A stretch of DNA of 62,965 bases from an uncultured Microbacteriaceae bacterium (GCA_903859205.1 CAIOLM010000004.1:1-62965), one strand, 5' to 3'. Shown: positions 53,028 through 62,254, counted from the first letter of the stretch. The notes: generated by a model from the sequence alone, not told the origin. A program made the numbers and translations.

Positions 53028-53429
53028 CTAGGTGAGCCAGCAGTCGGCAACCAAACCAGTTACAGGGCGCTTGGTGGTCAAAACCTGCTCCGTGAATGAG
53101 CGGGTGGGTTCAGTCGAGGCGGGGTACTCGAACACCTTCCACCCGACGATGTCGAAGCTGAGGTCTTTAGCAACGAGCGCGCAAGCCACACTCCGACCTA
53201 CCTCGGCGGTGACTTCAAAAGTGATCGCCGTGTGGCGCTCGTCGATGATGCTTTGGCTGGTTGCATTGCCCTCGACCGACTGACCAAAATGCACCGGGTT
53301 CGCCCAGATGAACCAGGTCAACACGATTGCAAGGCCAACGAGCGACGCAATCAGGATGCGCGTGCGTCTCGAGCCCCGAGACCGGGTTGCACGTCCGTAG
53401 CGCGCGTCCAGGTTGCTGGGGTTAGTCAT
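53028..53429 (-). CDS. DUF4307 domain membrane protein
   Basis: A 133-residue protein with one transmembrane helix (TRILIASLVGLAIVLTWFIW) and a small outer domain with two cysteines (SVACALVAKDLSFDIVGWKV, ending LVADCWLT). This pattern and the position next to greA match the DUF4307 family. The function is unknown. The ATG at 53429 starts TNPSNLDARYGR, the usual family opening. greA starts 10 bases after this stop. Confidence 0.85.
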   Translation of the reverse strand: MTNPSNLDARYGRATRSRGSRRTRILIASLVGLAIVLTWFIWANPVHFGQSVEGNATSQSIIDERHTAITFEVTAEVGRSVACALVAKDLSFDIVGWKVFEYPASTEPTRSFTEQVLTTKRPVTGLVADCWLT

Positions 53430-53492
53430 GTCGGCTCCAGAGGTACTCTTGTATGACAAGGTTATTGCCTCCGCTCGACCCTAAGGACTCCC

Positions 53493-53678
53493 GTGATCTT
53501 CGCCCTGAACGAAACAGATCAGATCACTATTGATCCCGGCCCCATCGGCTTCATCGCGGTCGCCTTCGTCGCCGTCGGCGCGATTCTTCTGACGCTCGAC
53601 ATGGTTCGACGCATTCGTCGCACTCGCATCCGTGATGAGGTTGCCGCCAAGCTCGACGCGGAGCAGCAGGGCAGCTAG
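53493..53678 (+). CDS. Small single-helix membrane protein
   Basis: A 61-residue protein with one hydrophobic helix (GPIGFIAVAFVAVGAILLTL) followed by a basic stretch (RRIRRTRIRDEVAAKL). Position between DUF4307 and the hemolysin III gene matches small conserved actinobacterial proteins (Rv1083 in M. tuberculosis). The GTG at 53493 follows CTAAGGACT. Its stop overlaps the convergent hemolysin III gene by 4 bases. Function unknown. Confidence 0.72.
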   Translation: MIFALNETDQITIDPGPIGFIAVAFVAVGAILLTLDMVRRIRRTRIRDEVAAKLDAEQQGS

Positions 53679-54442
53679 TTGTAAATGGGGTGCATCGCGA
53701 TGAGCAGAATTGCAGCCCAGTGACACAAGAAAGCGAACACCGTCAGGGTGTGAAAAATCTCGTGGAACCCGAACACGCCGGGAACGGGATTTGGCCGCTT
53801 CAGGCCGTAAATCACGGCGCCTGCGGTGTACGCAGCCCCGCCAATGAGAACAAGGATCATCATGGCCGCGTCAGCGTTGAGCAGGTCGACAACGTACATC
53901 AGGGCACCCCACCCCATCGCGATGTACAGCGGCACGTAAAGCCATCGAGGCGCGCTAATCCAGAAGACCCTGAAGCCAATGCCGAGTATGGTTCCCGCCC
54001 AGACAAGCACCAGCAATAACATGCCTTTGCTTGGCGGGAGCGCCAGCACCGCGAGCGGTGTGTAGGTTCCGGCAATGAGCAAGAAGATGTTGGCGTGGTC
54101 GATCCGCTTCAGGATCACCTTGGTGCGGGGCTTCCAGTGGAACCGGTGATAGAGGGCGCTATTACCGAAGAGCAGAAGTGATGTCGCCATAAAAACGCCG
54201 GACGCCCACTTGGCGGGAACCCCGTCGGCAAGCACAATAAGCACGATGCCGGCCGCAATGGCTACCGGAAAAGTGCCGGCGTGAATCCAGCCGCGCCAAA
54301 GCGGCTTTTCTTCGCCATCGGGAATGGGCTCGAACCCCTCGACCAGCGGCAGACTCGGAAGGCTCGGGGCACGTGCCTCGTCGGCGGCGACGGCTGCGGC
54401 TGCGGCTTCATCGCGCTCTCGCAGCTCGTCTTCGGGGCTCAT
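53675..54442 (-). CDS. Hemolysin III (TrhA/PAQR) family membrane protein
   Basis: A 255-residue protein with seven helices after an acidic, Ala-rich 45-residue N-terminus. It has the PAQR-type zinc-site pattern: SALYHRFHWKPRTKVILKRI (Ser/His), DHANIFLLIAGTYTPLAVLA (Asp), and the C-terminal HEIFHTLTVFAFLCHWAAIL (His pair). Some family members are linked to membrane lipid homeostasis. The ATG is at 54442. It is divergent from uppS. Confidence 0.88.
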   Translation of the reverse strand: MSPEDELRERDEAAAAAVAADEARAPSLPSLPLVEGFEPIPDGEEKPLWRGWIHAGTFPVAIAAGIVLIVLADGVPAKWASGVFMATSLLLFGNSALYHRFHWKPRTKVILKRIDHANIFLLIAGTYTPLAVLALPPSKGMLLLVLVWAGTILGIGFRVFWISAPRWLYVPLYIAMGWGALMYVVDLLNADAAMMILVLIGGAAYTAGAVIYGLKRPNPVPGVFGFHEIFHTLTVFAFLCHWAAILLIAMHPIYN

Positions 54443-54511
54443 TTAGCCAGCCTACGTGCAAACCTCAACCAGAACCGGGGAGTTGCGGGCAATCATCGGT
54501 AGCGTAGAGGC

Positions 54512-55291
54512 ATGACGAATTCCGCGACGCGAACGGGCCTGCTTTACGGCCTGTACCAGAAGCGTCTGCGCCGCGGGTTGAGCCCGGATGCCCTTCCGCA
54601 CCACATCGGAATGATCGTCGATGGCAACCGCCGCTGGGCGCGGCTGCGCGAGCTAGGGAGCGCATCCCACGGTCACCGTGCCGGGGCTGAGAAGGTGCCC
54701 GAGTTTCTGGTCTGGTGTGACGACCTCGGCGTTCAGATGGTCACGCTCTACCTCCTGTCGACCGACAACGTCTCTGGTCGCCCCGCCGAAGAGCTGAGTG
54801 AACTTTTCGACATCATTGGCACGCTCGCCGAAAACATTGGTAGCTTCCGTGACTGGAAGATTAAGCACGTAGGCGCCGATGAAGTCTTGCCGCCCGAATT
54901 GCTCGCGCGACTGACCGCGGTCGAGAGCAGGACCGCTAACAACACTGGCCTGCACGTGAACCTCGCAATTGGTTACGGCGGTCGTGCCGAGATCGCGGAT
55001 GCGGTGCGCTCAATCATCGCCGAGCACAAGTCGACCGGCGGCACCATCGACAACCTTGCCGAAAAGCTCAGCCCCAAGCTCATCGGTGACCATCTCTACA
55101 CCGGCGGATTGCCCGATCCTGACCTTGTGATTCGTACCTCTGGGGAGCAGCGCCTGAGCGATTTCATGCTCTGGCAGAGCGCGCACAGCGAGTTCTACTT
55201 TGTGGAAGCGCTCTACCCCGACCTGCGTCAGGTCGACTTTTTGCGTGCCATGCGTGACTACACGCGGCGCGAGCGACGCTTCGGTTCGTAA
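54512..55291 (+). CDS. uppS: Cis-isoprenyl transferase (UPP synthase family)
   Basis: A 259-residue cis-prenyltransferase that extends farnesyl or geranyl diphosphate with isopentenyl diphosphate, giving lipid carriers for cell-wall synthesis. The catalytic Asp is in HHIGMIVDGNRRWARLRELG, then HRAGAEKVPEFLVWCDDLGV, LYLLSTDN, INLAIGYGGRAE-like (VNLAIGYGGRAEIADAV) and PDLVIRTSGEQRLSDFMLWQ. The gene beside hemolysin III in M. tuberculosis is a short-chain Z,E-farnesyl synthase, so product length is open. The ATG at 54512 is used. Confidence 0.9.
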   Translation: MTNSATRTGLLYGLYQKRLRRGLSPDALPHHIGMIVDGNRRWARLRELGSASHGHRAGAEKVPEFLVWCDDLGVQMVTLYLLSTDNVSGRPAEELSELFDIIGTLAENIGSFRDWKIKHVGADEVLPPELLARLTAVESRTANNTGLHVNLAIGYGGRAEIADAVRSIIAEHKSTGGTIDNLAEKLSPKLIGDHLYTGGLPDPDLVIRTSGEQRLSDFMLWQSAHSEFYFVEALYPDLRQVDFLRAMRDYTRRERRFGS

Positions 55292-55301
55292 CCGAAAAGT
55301 A

Positions 55302-55359
55302 AACTCTCAAACCCCGGGCGTGTCGCAGCTCGGGGGAGTTAAACCTCGGCTTTAGGTTT
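55302..55359 (+). promoter_or_regulatory. Hairpins between uppS and phoH
   Basis: A first stem pairs AACTC (55302-55306) and CCCCG (55312-55316) with CGGGG (55331-55335) and GAGTT (55336-55340), without a T-run. A second, AAACCT-N7-AGGTTT (55341-55359), ends 5 bases before the phoH ATG and includes the only AGG ribosome-binding candidate. The first may end uppS transcription; the second could mask the phoH ribosome-binding site. Confidence 0.45.
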
Positions 55360-55364
55360 GCCTC

Positions 55365-56726
55365 ATGACACCGCAAAGTAGCGGCGCCAAGGTTCGCTCC
55401 ACAACCTCGCGCCAGACCCCATCCAAGACCCGCCAGACCGAGCGTACCTATGTATTAGATACCTCGGTTTTGTTGTCTGACCCGCAGTCACTGTTCAGAT
55501 TTGCGGAACATGCGGTGGTGATTCCGGTCATCGTGATCAGCGAACTAGAGAAGAAGCGTCACGATCCAGAGATCGGCTACTTTGCCCGTCAGGCCCTGCG
55601 TCTGCTCGATGACCTACGCGTCAAGCACGAGCGTCTCGACTTCCCCATCTCGACCGAGGCCGGTGGCTCGATTCGAGTCGAGCTCAACCACTCGAACCAG
55701 GCAGTGCTGCCTTCGGGCCTGCAACTCGGTGACAACGACTCGCGCATCCTTGCCGTTGCCATGAACCTGGCCGGCGATGGGCTCGACGTGACCGTCGTCT
55801 CGAAAGACCTTCCGATGCGCGTAAAGGCTGCCTCGATCGGTCTCTCGGCCGAGGAGTACCGCGCCGAGCTCGCTCCTGAATCAGGATGGACGGGCATCGA
55901 CAACATCGACCTCTCGGGCGATGAGATGGCTGACCTGTACGAGAAGGAATCAATCCGCACCCGCAAGGCCAAAGACATGCCGCGCAACACCGGTGTCGTA
56001 ATTCACTCTGAGCGCGGTTCGGCACTGGGTCGCGTTCGAGACAACGGTGAGGTTTCGCTCGTTCGCGGAGACCGCGACCTGTTCGGCCTGCACGGGCGCT
56101 CGGCAGAACAGCGCCTGGCCATTGACATGCTTCTTGATCCAAGCCTCGGAATCATCTCGCTGGGTGGACGTGCGGGTACTGGCAAGTCGGCATTGGCACT
56201 GTGTGCCGGGCTCGAGGCTGTTCTCGAACGTCAGCAGCACAAGAAGATCATCGTGTTCCGCCCACTGTTCGCCGTGGGTGGGCAAGAGCTCGGTTACCTT
56301 CCCGGCGATGCAGCCGAAAAGATGAACCCGTGGGGTCAGGCTATCTTCGACACTCTGGGTGCGCTCGTCTCACAGAATGTGATGGAAGAGGTCACTGAGC
56401 GTGGCATTCTCGAGGTGCTGCCGCTGACGCACATTCGTGGTCGTTCACTGCACGACGCGTTCGTCATCGTGGATGAAGCACAGTCGCTTGAGCGCAACGT
56501 ACTGCTGACCGTTCTCAGCCGCATCGGCCAGAACTCACGCGTGGTCATGACGCATGACATGGCTCAGCGCGACAACCTTCGCGTCGGCCGACACGACGGT
56601 GTCGCAAGTGTCATCGAGACGCTCAAGGGTCAAGAGCTCTTCGGGCACATCACGTTGACGCGTTCCGAGCGCTCGGCGATCGCGGCACTTGTCACTGACC
56701 TGCTCGAGGGTGGAGAACTCGCCTAA
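55365..56726 (+). CDS. PhoH family PIN-domain RNase/ATPase (PhoH2-like)
   Basis: A 453-residue fusion of an N-terminal PIN nuclease domain and a C-terminal PhoH ATPase. The PIN part has [20 protein letters not shown] with the first catalytic Asp, further acidic residues in [20 protein letters not shown], and [11 protein letters not shown]. The PhoH part has Walker [14 protein letters not shown], Walker [15 protein letters not shown] and [19 protein letters not shown]. tuberculosis PhoH2 is an ATP-dependent RNA helicase/RNase. It starts with ATG at 55365 after a short hairpin. Confidence 0.92.
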   Translation: MTPQSSGAKVRSTTSRQTPSKTRQTERTYVLDTSVLLSDPQSLFRFAEHAVVIPVIVISELEKKRHDPEIGYFARQALRLLDDLRVKHERLDFPISTEAGGSIRVELNHSNQAVLPSGLQLGDNDSRILAVAMNLAGDGLDVTVVSKDLPMRVKAASIGLSAEEYRAELAPESGWTGIDNIDLSGDEMADLYEKESIRTRKAKDMPRNTGVVIHSERGSALGRVRDNGEVSLVRGDRDLFGLHGRSAEQRLAIDMLLDPSLGIISLGGRAGTGKSALALCAGLEAVLERQQHKKIIVFRPLFAVGGQELGYLPGDAAEKMNPWGQAIFDTLGALVSQNVMEEVTERGILEVLPLTHIRGRSLHDAFVIVDEAQSLERNVLLTVLSRIGQNSRVVMTHDMAQRDNLRVGRHDGVASVIETLKGQELFGHITLTRSERSAIAALVTDLLEGGELA

Positions 56727-57112
56727 CCCTTGATGAGCTGCTGTGCTCGTTGGTGGGAAATGCCCAGCGCGTCACCAATGTGACGGACGGTCATTCCGCT
56801 TGCCTTGAGTTCGAGCGCAGCGGCTCGCCATTCTTCGGCCGCTTCCTTGCGTGCATTCTCGGCCGTTGCTCGCAGTCGATACGCTCGTTCGAGGTGCTGT
56901 GACACGCTTGCCGGGAGTTGGCGTTCCAGTTCGATGGCAATCTCACCAGGCACCAAGTCTTTGGTTATTGAAATGAAATCGCGCGCCATGGGCTCGATTT
57001 CTCGGGACGAGCGAGCTTGAGTTGCACCCGCAATTCCTTGCACCGTGATGTGCCAGTACTTGCCGATAGGCGTTGCGCTAACCATCCAGGACTCAGATTT
57101 CACGGTCTTCAT
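56723..57112 (-). CDS. hicB: HicB-like antitoxin with C-terminal HTH
   Basis: A 129-residue antitoxin. The N-terminal part ([20 protein letters not shown], then [20 protein letters not shown]) fits a HicB partial RNase-H fold; a helical linker ([20 protein letters not shown]) leads to an HTH ([20 protein letters not shown]). The HTH would bind the operator and repress the operon. The ATG at 57112 lies inside the hicA gene, an overlap of 20 bases, so translation is coupled. It is convergent with phoH, overlapping by 4 bases. Confidence 0.82.
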   Translation of the reverse strand: MKTVKSESWMVSATPIGKYWHITVQGIAGATQARSSREIEPMARDFISITKDLVPGEIAIELERQLPASVSQHLERAYRLRATAENARKEAAEEWRAAALELKASGMTVRHIGDALGISHQRAQQLIKG

Positions 57113-57311
57113 TCTGCTGACGGACGATGCTTTCGGCTTGGTCTCGGATCGAACGAGCGGTGAACTCGTTGATTTCTCTGTGTCGGGGGACGACAAGGAA
57201 GGCTTTGCCGATGAAGACTTTGTCATGGTTGCCTCCGGAAATTACGTGCGCGTTGAGATTTGCTTTAGCGGCCGTACGTTGGATTACTCTGAGCAGGTCT
57301 CGCCTCTTCAT
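57093..57311 (-). CDS. hicA: HicA-like mRNA interferase toxin
   Basis: A 72-residue toxin of the dsRNA-binding fold that cleaves mRNA. It has MKRRDLLRVIQRTAAKANLN, the catalytic His29 in ISGGNHDKVFIGKAF, and VVPRHREINEFTARSIRDQA, the usual HicA signature. It is followed by the HicB-like antitoxin with a 20-base overlap. The operon promoter region carries two TGTCTA...TAGACA inverted repeats. The cassette interrupts the otherwise conserved phoH-to-fum region. Confidence 0.87.
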   Translation of the reverse strand: MKRRDLLRVIQRTAAKANLNAHVISGGNHDKVFIGKAFLVVPRHREINEFTARSIRDQAESIVRQQNEDREI

Positions 57312-57317
57312 CGTAAG

Positions 57318-57360
57318 TGTCTATTCCTATCTAGACAAGTATGTCTATCTGCATTAGACA
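57318..57360. promoter_or_regulatory. Paired inverted-repeat operators of hicAB
   Basis: TGTCTA (57318-57323) with TAGACA (57332-57337), then TGTCTA (57342-57347) with TAGACA (57355-57360); spacers are 8, 4 and 7 bases. Four half-sites directly before the hicA start fit cooperative binding of HicB dimers to its own promoter. Confidence 0.75.
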
Positions 57361-57495
57361 CATCAGTCTTCTGCAATTCTCGACCGCTCAAGAATTGGCG
57401 AAGCCCCATGGGAAGGAACATGGGCATGCGCGTGGAGTGACAGAACCTGTGGATGAACATCCCATCATGACGCGCTGAGCGATTACTCTTCGGGC

Positions 57496-57954
57496 ATGAG
57501 TTGGCCGGGCATCGTTCTGTGCGCGTATATCGCGGCGGTCAGCATCCCGTTAGTTGTTATCGATGTGCGCGAGCATCGTTTGCCGAATCGGCTGGTCGTG
57601 CCGGGCATGGGGCTCGCCCTGTTGTGCGGAGTTCTTGAGGTCGTGCTCACGAGCGGCCGCGGTTGGATGCCCTTGCTGGCGGGTGTTGTCGCGTTCGCGG
57701 TGTTCGCGCTGCTGTGTCGCATCGGTGGGCTTGGCATGGGTGACGTCAAGCTCGCAGCCGTTCTCGGCGTCGCGTCGGGATTTCTTGGCGGCGAGGCAGC
57801 ACTGTCGTCGTTTGCACTGGCCTTTGTGCTCGGAGGGATTGCAGCCCTGGGTCTGTGGTTGTTCAAGCGCCGAGGCAGCCTCGCGTTCGGGCCGTTTCTA
57901 TTGCTTGGCTTCTGGGCATCAACGACAATCGCCCTGACCCGGCTTGGTAGCTAG
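57496..57954 (+). CDS. A24-family prepilin peptidase
   Basis: A 152-residue membrane protease with about five helices. The two catalytic aspartates of the family are visible in PLVVIDVREHRLPNRLVV and in LGMGDVKLAAVLG (GxGD). It lacks the N-terminal methyltransferase half of PilD, so it is the short TadV/CpaA type that cleaves type IV or Flp prepilins. No pilin genes are present in the window. The start is an ATG at 57496 with weak Shine-Dalgarno sequence. Confidence 0.88.
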   Translation: MSWPGIVLCAYIAAVSIPLVVIDVREHRLPNRLVVPGMGLALLCGVLEVVLTSGRGWMPLLAGVVAFAVFALLCRIGGLGMGDVKLAAVLGVASGFLGGEAALSSFALAFVLGGIAALGLWLFKRRGSLAFGPFLLLGFWASTTIALTRLGS

Positions 57955-57980
57955 ATCAGGGCGAGTGCCAAAGTGCGGGT

Positions 57981-59381
57981 TTAGCCCGGGTGGGTCATCG
58001 ACAGAACGTCGAGGGCCTTGTCGAGTTGCTCCATGGTGAGCTTTTTGCCGTCAACGTAACCGAGTTCGATTGTCGCCTCACGAATGGTGAGGCCCTTGGC
58101 AACAGCGTGCTTGGCGATCTTGGCGGCAGCTTCGTAACCGATGAACTTGTTCAGCGGGGTCACGATTGAGGGGCTTGACTCGGCAAGTGCGCGCGAGCGC
58201 TTGACGTTTGCCTCAAGGCCGTTGACGGTCTTGTCGGCAAGGATGCGCGACGAGTTGGTCAGAAGGCGAATCGACTCCAGCACCGAGTTGCCCATCACGG
58301 GAATCGCGACGTTCAGCTCGAACAGGCCAGATGCTCCACCCATGACTACGGCGGCGTCGTTTCCGATGATGCGCATGCAAACCATAAGCACGGCCTCGGG
58401 AACAACGGGGTTAACCTTGCCCGGCATGATTGACGAACCGGGCTGCAGGTCAGGGATGTGAATCTCGGCAAGGCCGGTGTTGGGGCCTGAGCCCATCCAT
58501 CGAATGTCGTTGCAAATCTTGGTGAGCGAGACAGCAATGGTGCGAAGCGCGCCAGATGCCTCGACCAGACCGTCGCGGTTGGCCTGTGCCTCGAAGTGGT
58601 CGCGTGCCTCAGTGATGGGCAGCTTGGTTTCGGCTGCCAGCTTCTTGATAACCAGCTGCGGGAAGCCCTTGGGGGTGTTGATTCCGGTTCCGACGGCGGT
58701 GCCACCGAGGGGAACCTCAGCGATGCGGGGAAGGGCAGCTTTGATGCGTTCGATGCCGAGGCGAATCTGTGCGGCGTAGCCGCCGAACTCCTGGCCCAGG
58801 GTGACCGGGGTGGCGTCCATGAGGTGGGTGCGTCCCGACTTGACGACGGTGGCCCACTTCTTGGCCTTCTTCTCAAGCGACTTGGCGAGGTAGTCGAGAG
58901 CCGGGATGAGCTCCTTGATGAGTGCACCGGTGACAGCAACGTGAACCGATGTGGGGAACACATCGTTGCTCGACTGCGAGCAGTTGACGTGATCATTCGG
59001 GTGCACGGGCTTCTTGAGTTTGCCGGTTGCCAGCGTGGCCAGAACCTCGTTCATGTTCATGTTCGAACTCGTGCCAGAACCCGTCTGGTACATGTCGATG
59101 GGGAACTGGTCGTCGTACTGGCCGGTGATGACCTGGTCGGCAGCCCACGCGATCGCCTCGGCGATGCCCTTGGGCAGAACACCCAGCTGCGCGTTGGCTA
59201 GCGCTGCAGACTTTTTGATCTGCGCGAGAGCGGCGATGTGAGCCGACTCTAGGCCGGTGCCTGAGATGGGGAAGTTCTCAACGGCACGCTGCGTCTGAGC
59301 TGCGTAGAGGGCGTTCACGGGAACGAGAACCTCGCCCATCGTGTCGTGTTCGATACGGAAACCGGCGGGTGCTTTAGCCAC
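57981..59381 (-). CDS. fumC: Class II fumarate hydratase
   Basis: FumC interconverts fumarate and malate in the TCA cycle. The 466-residue protein starts [20 protein letters not shown], has [16 protein letters not shown], the [20 protein letters not shown] substrate loop and the family signature [12 protein letters not shown] with the catalytic serine. Length is standard. A carbonic anhydrase gene ends 53 bases upstream on the same strand. In M. tuberculosis fum sits in the same neighbourhood, next to glpX, which is absent here. Confidence 0.97.
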   Translation of the reverse strand: MAKAPAGFRIEHDTMGEVLVPVNALYAAQTQRAVENFPISGTGLESAHIAALAQIKKSAALANAQLGVLPKGIAEAIAWAADQVITGQYDDQFPIDMYQTGSGTSSNMNMNEVLATLATGKLKKPVHPNDHVNCSQSSNDVFPTSVHVAVTGALIKELIPALDYLAKSLEKKAKKWATVVKSGRTHLMDATPVTLGQEFGGYAAQIRLGIERIKAALPRIAEVPLGGTAVGTGINTPKGFPQLVIKKLAAETKLPITEARDHFEAQANRDGLVEASGALRTIAVSLTKICNDIRWMGSGPNTGLAEIHIPDLQPGSSIMPGKVNPVVPEAVLMVCMRIIGNDAAVVMGGASGLFELNVAIPVMGNSVLESIRLLTNSSRILADKTVNGLEANVKRSRALAESSPSIVTPLNKFIGYEAAAKIAKHAVAKGLTIREATIELGYVDGKKLTMEQLDKALDVLSMTHPG

Positions 59382-59434
59382 GGATAATCGTCCTTGAGTG
59401 AGGTGGTGCGGTGGTCTGTGGAGAGGAGCGACGA

Positions 59435-60067
59435 CTAGATTTCGCCGACAACGACGTCGGGAATCACATGGCCATCGCCCAGTCGGTAGTTGGCACCGAC
59501 CACAGCAAGAGTACCGTTTGCCACGGCCTCGGTGATGACCTCGCTTTGCTGCAAGAGCTCAGAAATCGTGTCTTTGAGGTGCTCAGCGCCGACCTCGTTC
59601 ACATCGACATCTTCGGTCTTGATGCCGCGTTCTTTGGCAACGCGCTGAATAGCCGGGCGAATAGGCGCGACCATCTTGCGCACGCTTGCGGGCAGATTCG
59701 GGGCCTCCGGGCTGAGCGTTGCGATGGCGCCCATGACGGCACCACAGTTGTCGTGACCGAGCACCACGATGAGGGCGACTCCCAGCACGTCGACGGCATA
59801 TTCGAGCGAACCCAGAACGGAGTCCGAGATGATCTGCCCGGCATTTCGCACCACGAACAGGTCTCCCAGGCCCTTGTCGAAGATGATTTCAGCCGAGAGA
59901 CGCGAGTCGGAGCATCCGAATAGGGCGACATCGGGCTGCTGGAGGGCAGCTAGGGCCTCACGACGTTCTACGTCTTGGCGAGGGTGGGCAGGTGCTCCCT
60001 CGATGAAGCGCTCGTTTCCGAGCACCATGCGACGCCAAGCTTCGGCGGGGGTAATTCGAGGCTGCAT
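59435..60067 (-). CDS. Beta-class carbonic anhydrase
   Basis: A 210-residue zinc enzyme that hydrates CO2. The zinc ligands are Cys52 and its partner Asp54 in [11 protein letters not shown], and His105 and Cys108 in [11 protein letters not shown]. The N-terminus [20 protein letters not shown] is typical of the actinobacterial group. There is no signal peptide. The ATG at 60067 lies 2 bases after the stop of the DUF4245 gene, indicating an operon. Confidence 0.95.
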   Translation of the reverse strand: MQPRITPAEAWRRMVLGNERFIEGAPAHPRQDVERREALAALQQPDVALFGCSDSRLSAEIIFDKGLGDLFVVRNAGQIISDSVLGSLEYAVDVLGVALIVVLGHDNCGAVMGAIATLSPEAPNLPASVRKMVAPIRPAIQRVAKERGIKTEDVDVNEVGAEHLKDTISELLQQSEVITEAVANGTLAVVGANYRLGDGHVIPDVVVGEI

Positions 60068-60069
60068 GT

Positions 60070-60708
60070 CTACTTCCCAATCTGTGCTGAGATGTTGGCC
60101 GCAAGGGCTGCAAAATCTTTGTCACCGGCGTTGCCGTTGAGCACGAAAACATCGGTCCCCTTCACGGTAACAAGCGCATAGGCCAGATTTCCGGGATGTT
60201 CCGCTGAACGGTTGTTGAACTCTTGCCACTCGACTCCGCCGATTGTCTTGGTTCCGGTGGGCTTGAGGTCGGTCAAAATCGAGGCTGTCCAGGTGTCGTT
60301 TGCGGCGAGGCCTTGGCGGTAGGCGATGAACGTGTCATCGGGCGTGACGAAGCCGATGTACCACACCACGACCTTGTCGCTGGAGCTCATCTTGATTTTT
60401 GCCTGGTTGGCGCGCCAGTCGGCCGGCATCACCGGTGTCACGAGCGGCGTCTTGACCGTGGCCTGTGCCTGCGCAGCCACCTTCTGGTAGTCGACCGCCC
60501 AGTTGGGGCTGGTGTCGGAGTGCGGAACCAGCAAGAAGATAACCAGCGCGAGCCCGACCGTGACCAGCAGCGAATAGACGAGGTTGTTTACCGTTTTGCG
60601 TTGACGGTAGAGACGCGACTGTTGGGCCTTGCGCGCGGCCGTCTCTTCGGGTGTCTCGGGGCGGCCAAGATCGGCTGAGACGTTGGGAGCTTTAGAGGAG
60701 CGTGCCAT
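60070..60708 (-). CDS. DUF4245 domain membrane protein
   Basis: A 212-residue protein with a cytoplasmic N-terminus (about residues 1-42, charged), one helix (NLVYSLLVTVGLALVIFLLV), and an extracytoplasmic domain with TPVMPADWRANQAKI, VVWYIGFVTPDDTFIAYRQG and the final VLNGNAGDKDFAALAANISA. These fit the DUF4245 family, of unknown function, found near xseB in actinobacteria. The start overlaps the xseB stop by 1 base. Confidence 0.88.
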   Translation of the reverse strand: MARSSKAPNVSADLGRPETPEETAARKAQQSRLYRQRKTVNNLVYSLLVTVGLALVIFLLVPHSDTSPNWAVDYQKVAAQAQATVKTPLVTPVMPADWRANQAKIKMSSSDKVVVWYIGFVTPDDTFIAYRQGLAANDTWTASILTDLKPTGTKTIGGVEWQEFNNRSAEHPGNLAYALVTVKGTDVFVLNGNAGDKDFAALAANISAQIGK

Positions 60709-60953
60709 TACTTCTCGGACGCCGAATGGCCGGCTACCGAGCCCGCCTTGTCAGCGCTCGCGCGAGCTGCGTCTAGCCGCGCCTTTGCGCCAATCAGCCA
60801 CTCTTCGCAGCGGTTAGCGAGTGCTTCGCCGCGTTCCCACAGGGCGAGCGTCTCTTCGAGAGTCGCCGTGCCTTTCTCGAGGTCAGCGACGACGGAAACG
60901 AGCTCGTTTCTAGCCTCTTCGTAGGAGAGTGAGCTGATGTCAGATGCGGCCAC
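60708..60953 (-). CDS. xseB: Exodeoxyribonuclease VII small subunit
   Basis: An 81-residue XseB. It has the helical hairpin [20 protein letters not shown], then [20 protein letters not shown], and a short tail. XseB forms ExoVII with XseA, degrading single-stranded DNA. It lies 9 bases downstream of xseA and overlaps the DUF4245 gene by 1 base. Confidence 0.95.
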   Translation of the reverse strand: MAASDISSLSYEEARNELVSVVADLEKGTATLEETLALWERGEALANRCEEWLIGAKARLDAARASADKAGSVAGHSASEK

Positions 60954-60962
60954 GATTCAATC

Positions 60963-62204
60963 CTAATTCTTTGCGGGGGCTGACGTTTTGGGGGTCACTT
61001 CACCGGCGCTGACCGCGCCGATGCGGCCGCCAGCGAGCGCGATGGTGAGCTCGGTGCCAGCCGGGGCCTCTGCCACCTCGCGCGCTGCTTTGCCGTCTGC
61101 CAAAATCGCGATGGCGTACCCGCGATCGAGGGTCGACTGAGGCGATAGCGCTCGCAGTTGCCCGCGCAGAGCGCTGGTTTCAGCGGCGGCATTCTCGATG
61201 GTGCGTGTTACGAGGTCGCTGCCGCGCTGAACGTAGCGGACGATTTCTTCGGCTCGGTTGCCGATGATCCATTCACCGTCAGCAAGCGACGGGCGTGAGC
61301 GCAGCTGTTCGAGCTTGTTCCACTCGGAGGTGACAAAAGCGTGCGTCTGCAATCGGATGCGCCCGAGCGCTTCGCCCACGCGAGCGAGTTCTTCGTTGAC
61401 GTCGGGCACGACCCGCTTGGCTGCATCAGTGGGGGTGGATGCGCGGAGGTCGGCAACCAAGTCGAGGATCGGTTGATCTGCCTCATGACCGATGGCACTG
61501 ACTACGGGAGTCTTGGCTGCTGCTACGGCGCGCACGAGGGATTCATCGCTGAAGGGCAGGAGGTTCATGAAATCGCCGCCACCGCGAGCGATGATGATCA
61601 CATCGACCTCGGGGTTGGCGTCGAGATCTGCCAGGGCGGCGAGAACCTCGGGAACCGTCTCAGGACCCTGCACGTGAGTGTGGCGCACCTCGAACTCCAC
61701 CTGCGGCCAGCGCAGGGTGGCGTTTCGAATGACGTCTTTCTCGGCATCCGAGTTGGCGCCGGTGATGAGCCCGATGCGGTTGGGCAGGAAGGGCAGGGGG
61801 AGTTTGCGGCTCTCGTCGAACAGGCCCTCGCTGCGCAACTGCGCCTTGAGCCTCTCGAGCTTCTCCATGAGGTCGCCCAGACCCACGTGCTTCATCTCTT
61901 GAATGGTCAGGCGAATGTTTCCGCCTTTGGGCCAGAAGTCGACTTTGACGAGGGCGATGACCCGGTCGCCGGTCTTGATGTCTTCAGGCACGCGCGACAT
62001 GGCGCTGGCCCACACACCCACAGACATGCTGGTGTCTTCGTTGAGGTCTTTGAGCGTGCCGAAAATGCCCGACGGTCGTGGAGTCCACGCCGTGATTTCA
62101 CCCTCGACCCAGACCATGCCGAGCTGGTCGATATAGCCCTTGAGCTTGGCGGTGAGGGCCGCGAGCGACCAGGGCTCGTCGGGGGTTGTTGTCACCTGCG
62201 CCAT
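60963..62204 (-). CDS. xseA: Exodeoxyribonuclease VII large subunit
   Basis: A 413-residue XseA with an N-terminal OB-fold (LKGYIDQLGMVWVEGEITAW, ASAMSRVPEDIKTGDRVIAL), the catalytic domain (LPFLPNRIGLITGANSDAEK, IIIARGGGDFMNLLPFSDES, PVVSAIGHEADQPILDLVAD), a helical region and the C-terminal DRGYAIAILADGK. Length is normal. The ATG is at 62204. It is divergent from ispH, with 50 bases between the starts. Confidence 0.96.
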   Translation of the reverse strand: MAQVTTTPDEPWSLAALTAKLKGYIDQLGMVWVEGEITAWTPRPSGIFGTLKDLNEDTSMSVGVWASAMSRVPEDIKTGDRVIALVKVDFWPKGGNIRLTIQEMKHVGLGDLMEKLERLKAQLRSEGLFDESRKLPLPFLPNRIGLITGANSDAEKDVIRNATLRWPQVEFEVRHTHVQGPETVPEVLAALADLDANPEVDVIIIARGGGDFMNLLPFSDESLVRAVAAAKTPVVSAIGHEADQPILDLVADLRASTPTDAAKRVVPDVNEELARVGEALGRIRLQTHAFVTSEWNKLEQLRSRPSLADGEWIIGNRAEEIVRYVQRGSDLVTRTIENAAAETSALRGQLRALSPQSTLDRGYAIAILADGKAAREVAEAPAGTELTIALAGGRIGAVSAGEVTPKTSAPAKN

Positions 62205-62254
62205 GGTTCAAGGCTACCCGAGGGCACTGACGGCACACGCGTAGACTGAACACT

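Noticed and set aside
57931-57962. GCCCTGA...TCAGGGC inverted repeat at the prepilin peptidase stop as a terminator
   Set aside because: The 7-bp stem has an 18-base loop and no T-run, so support is too weak to annotate.
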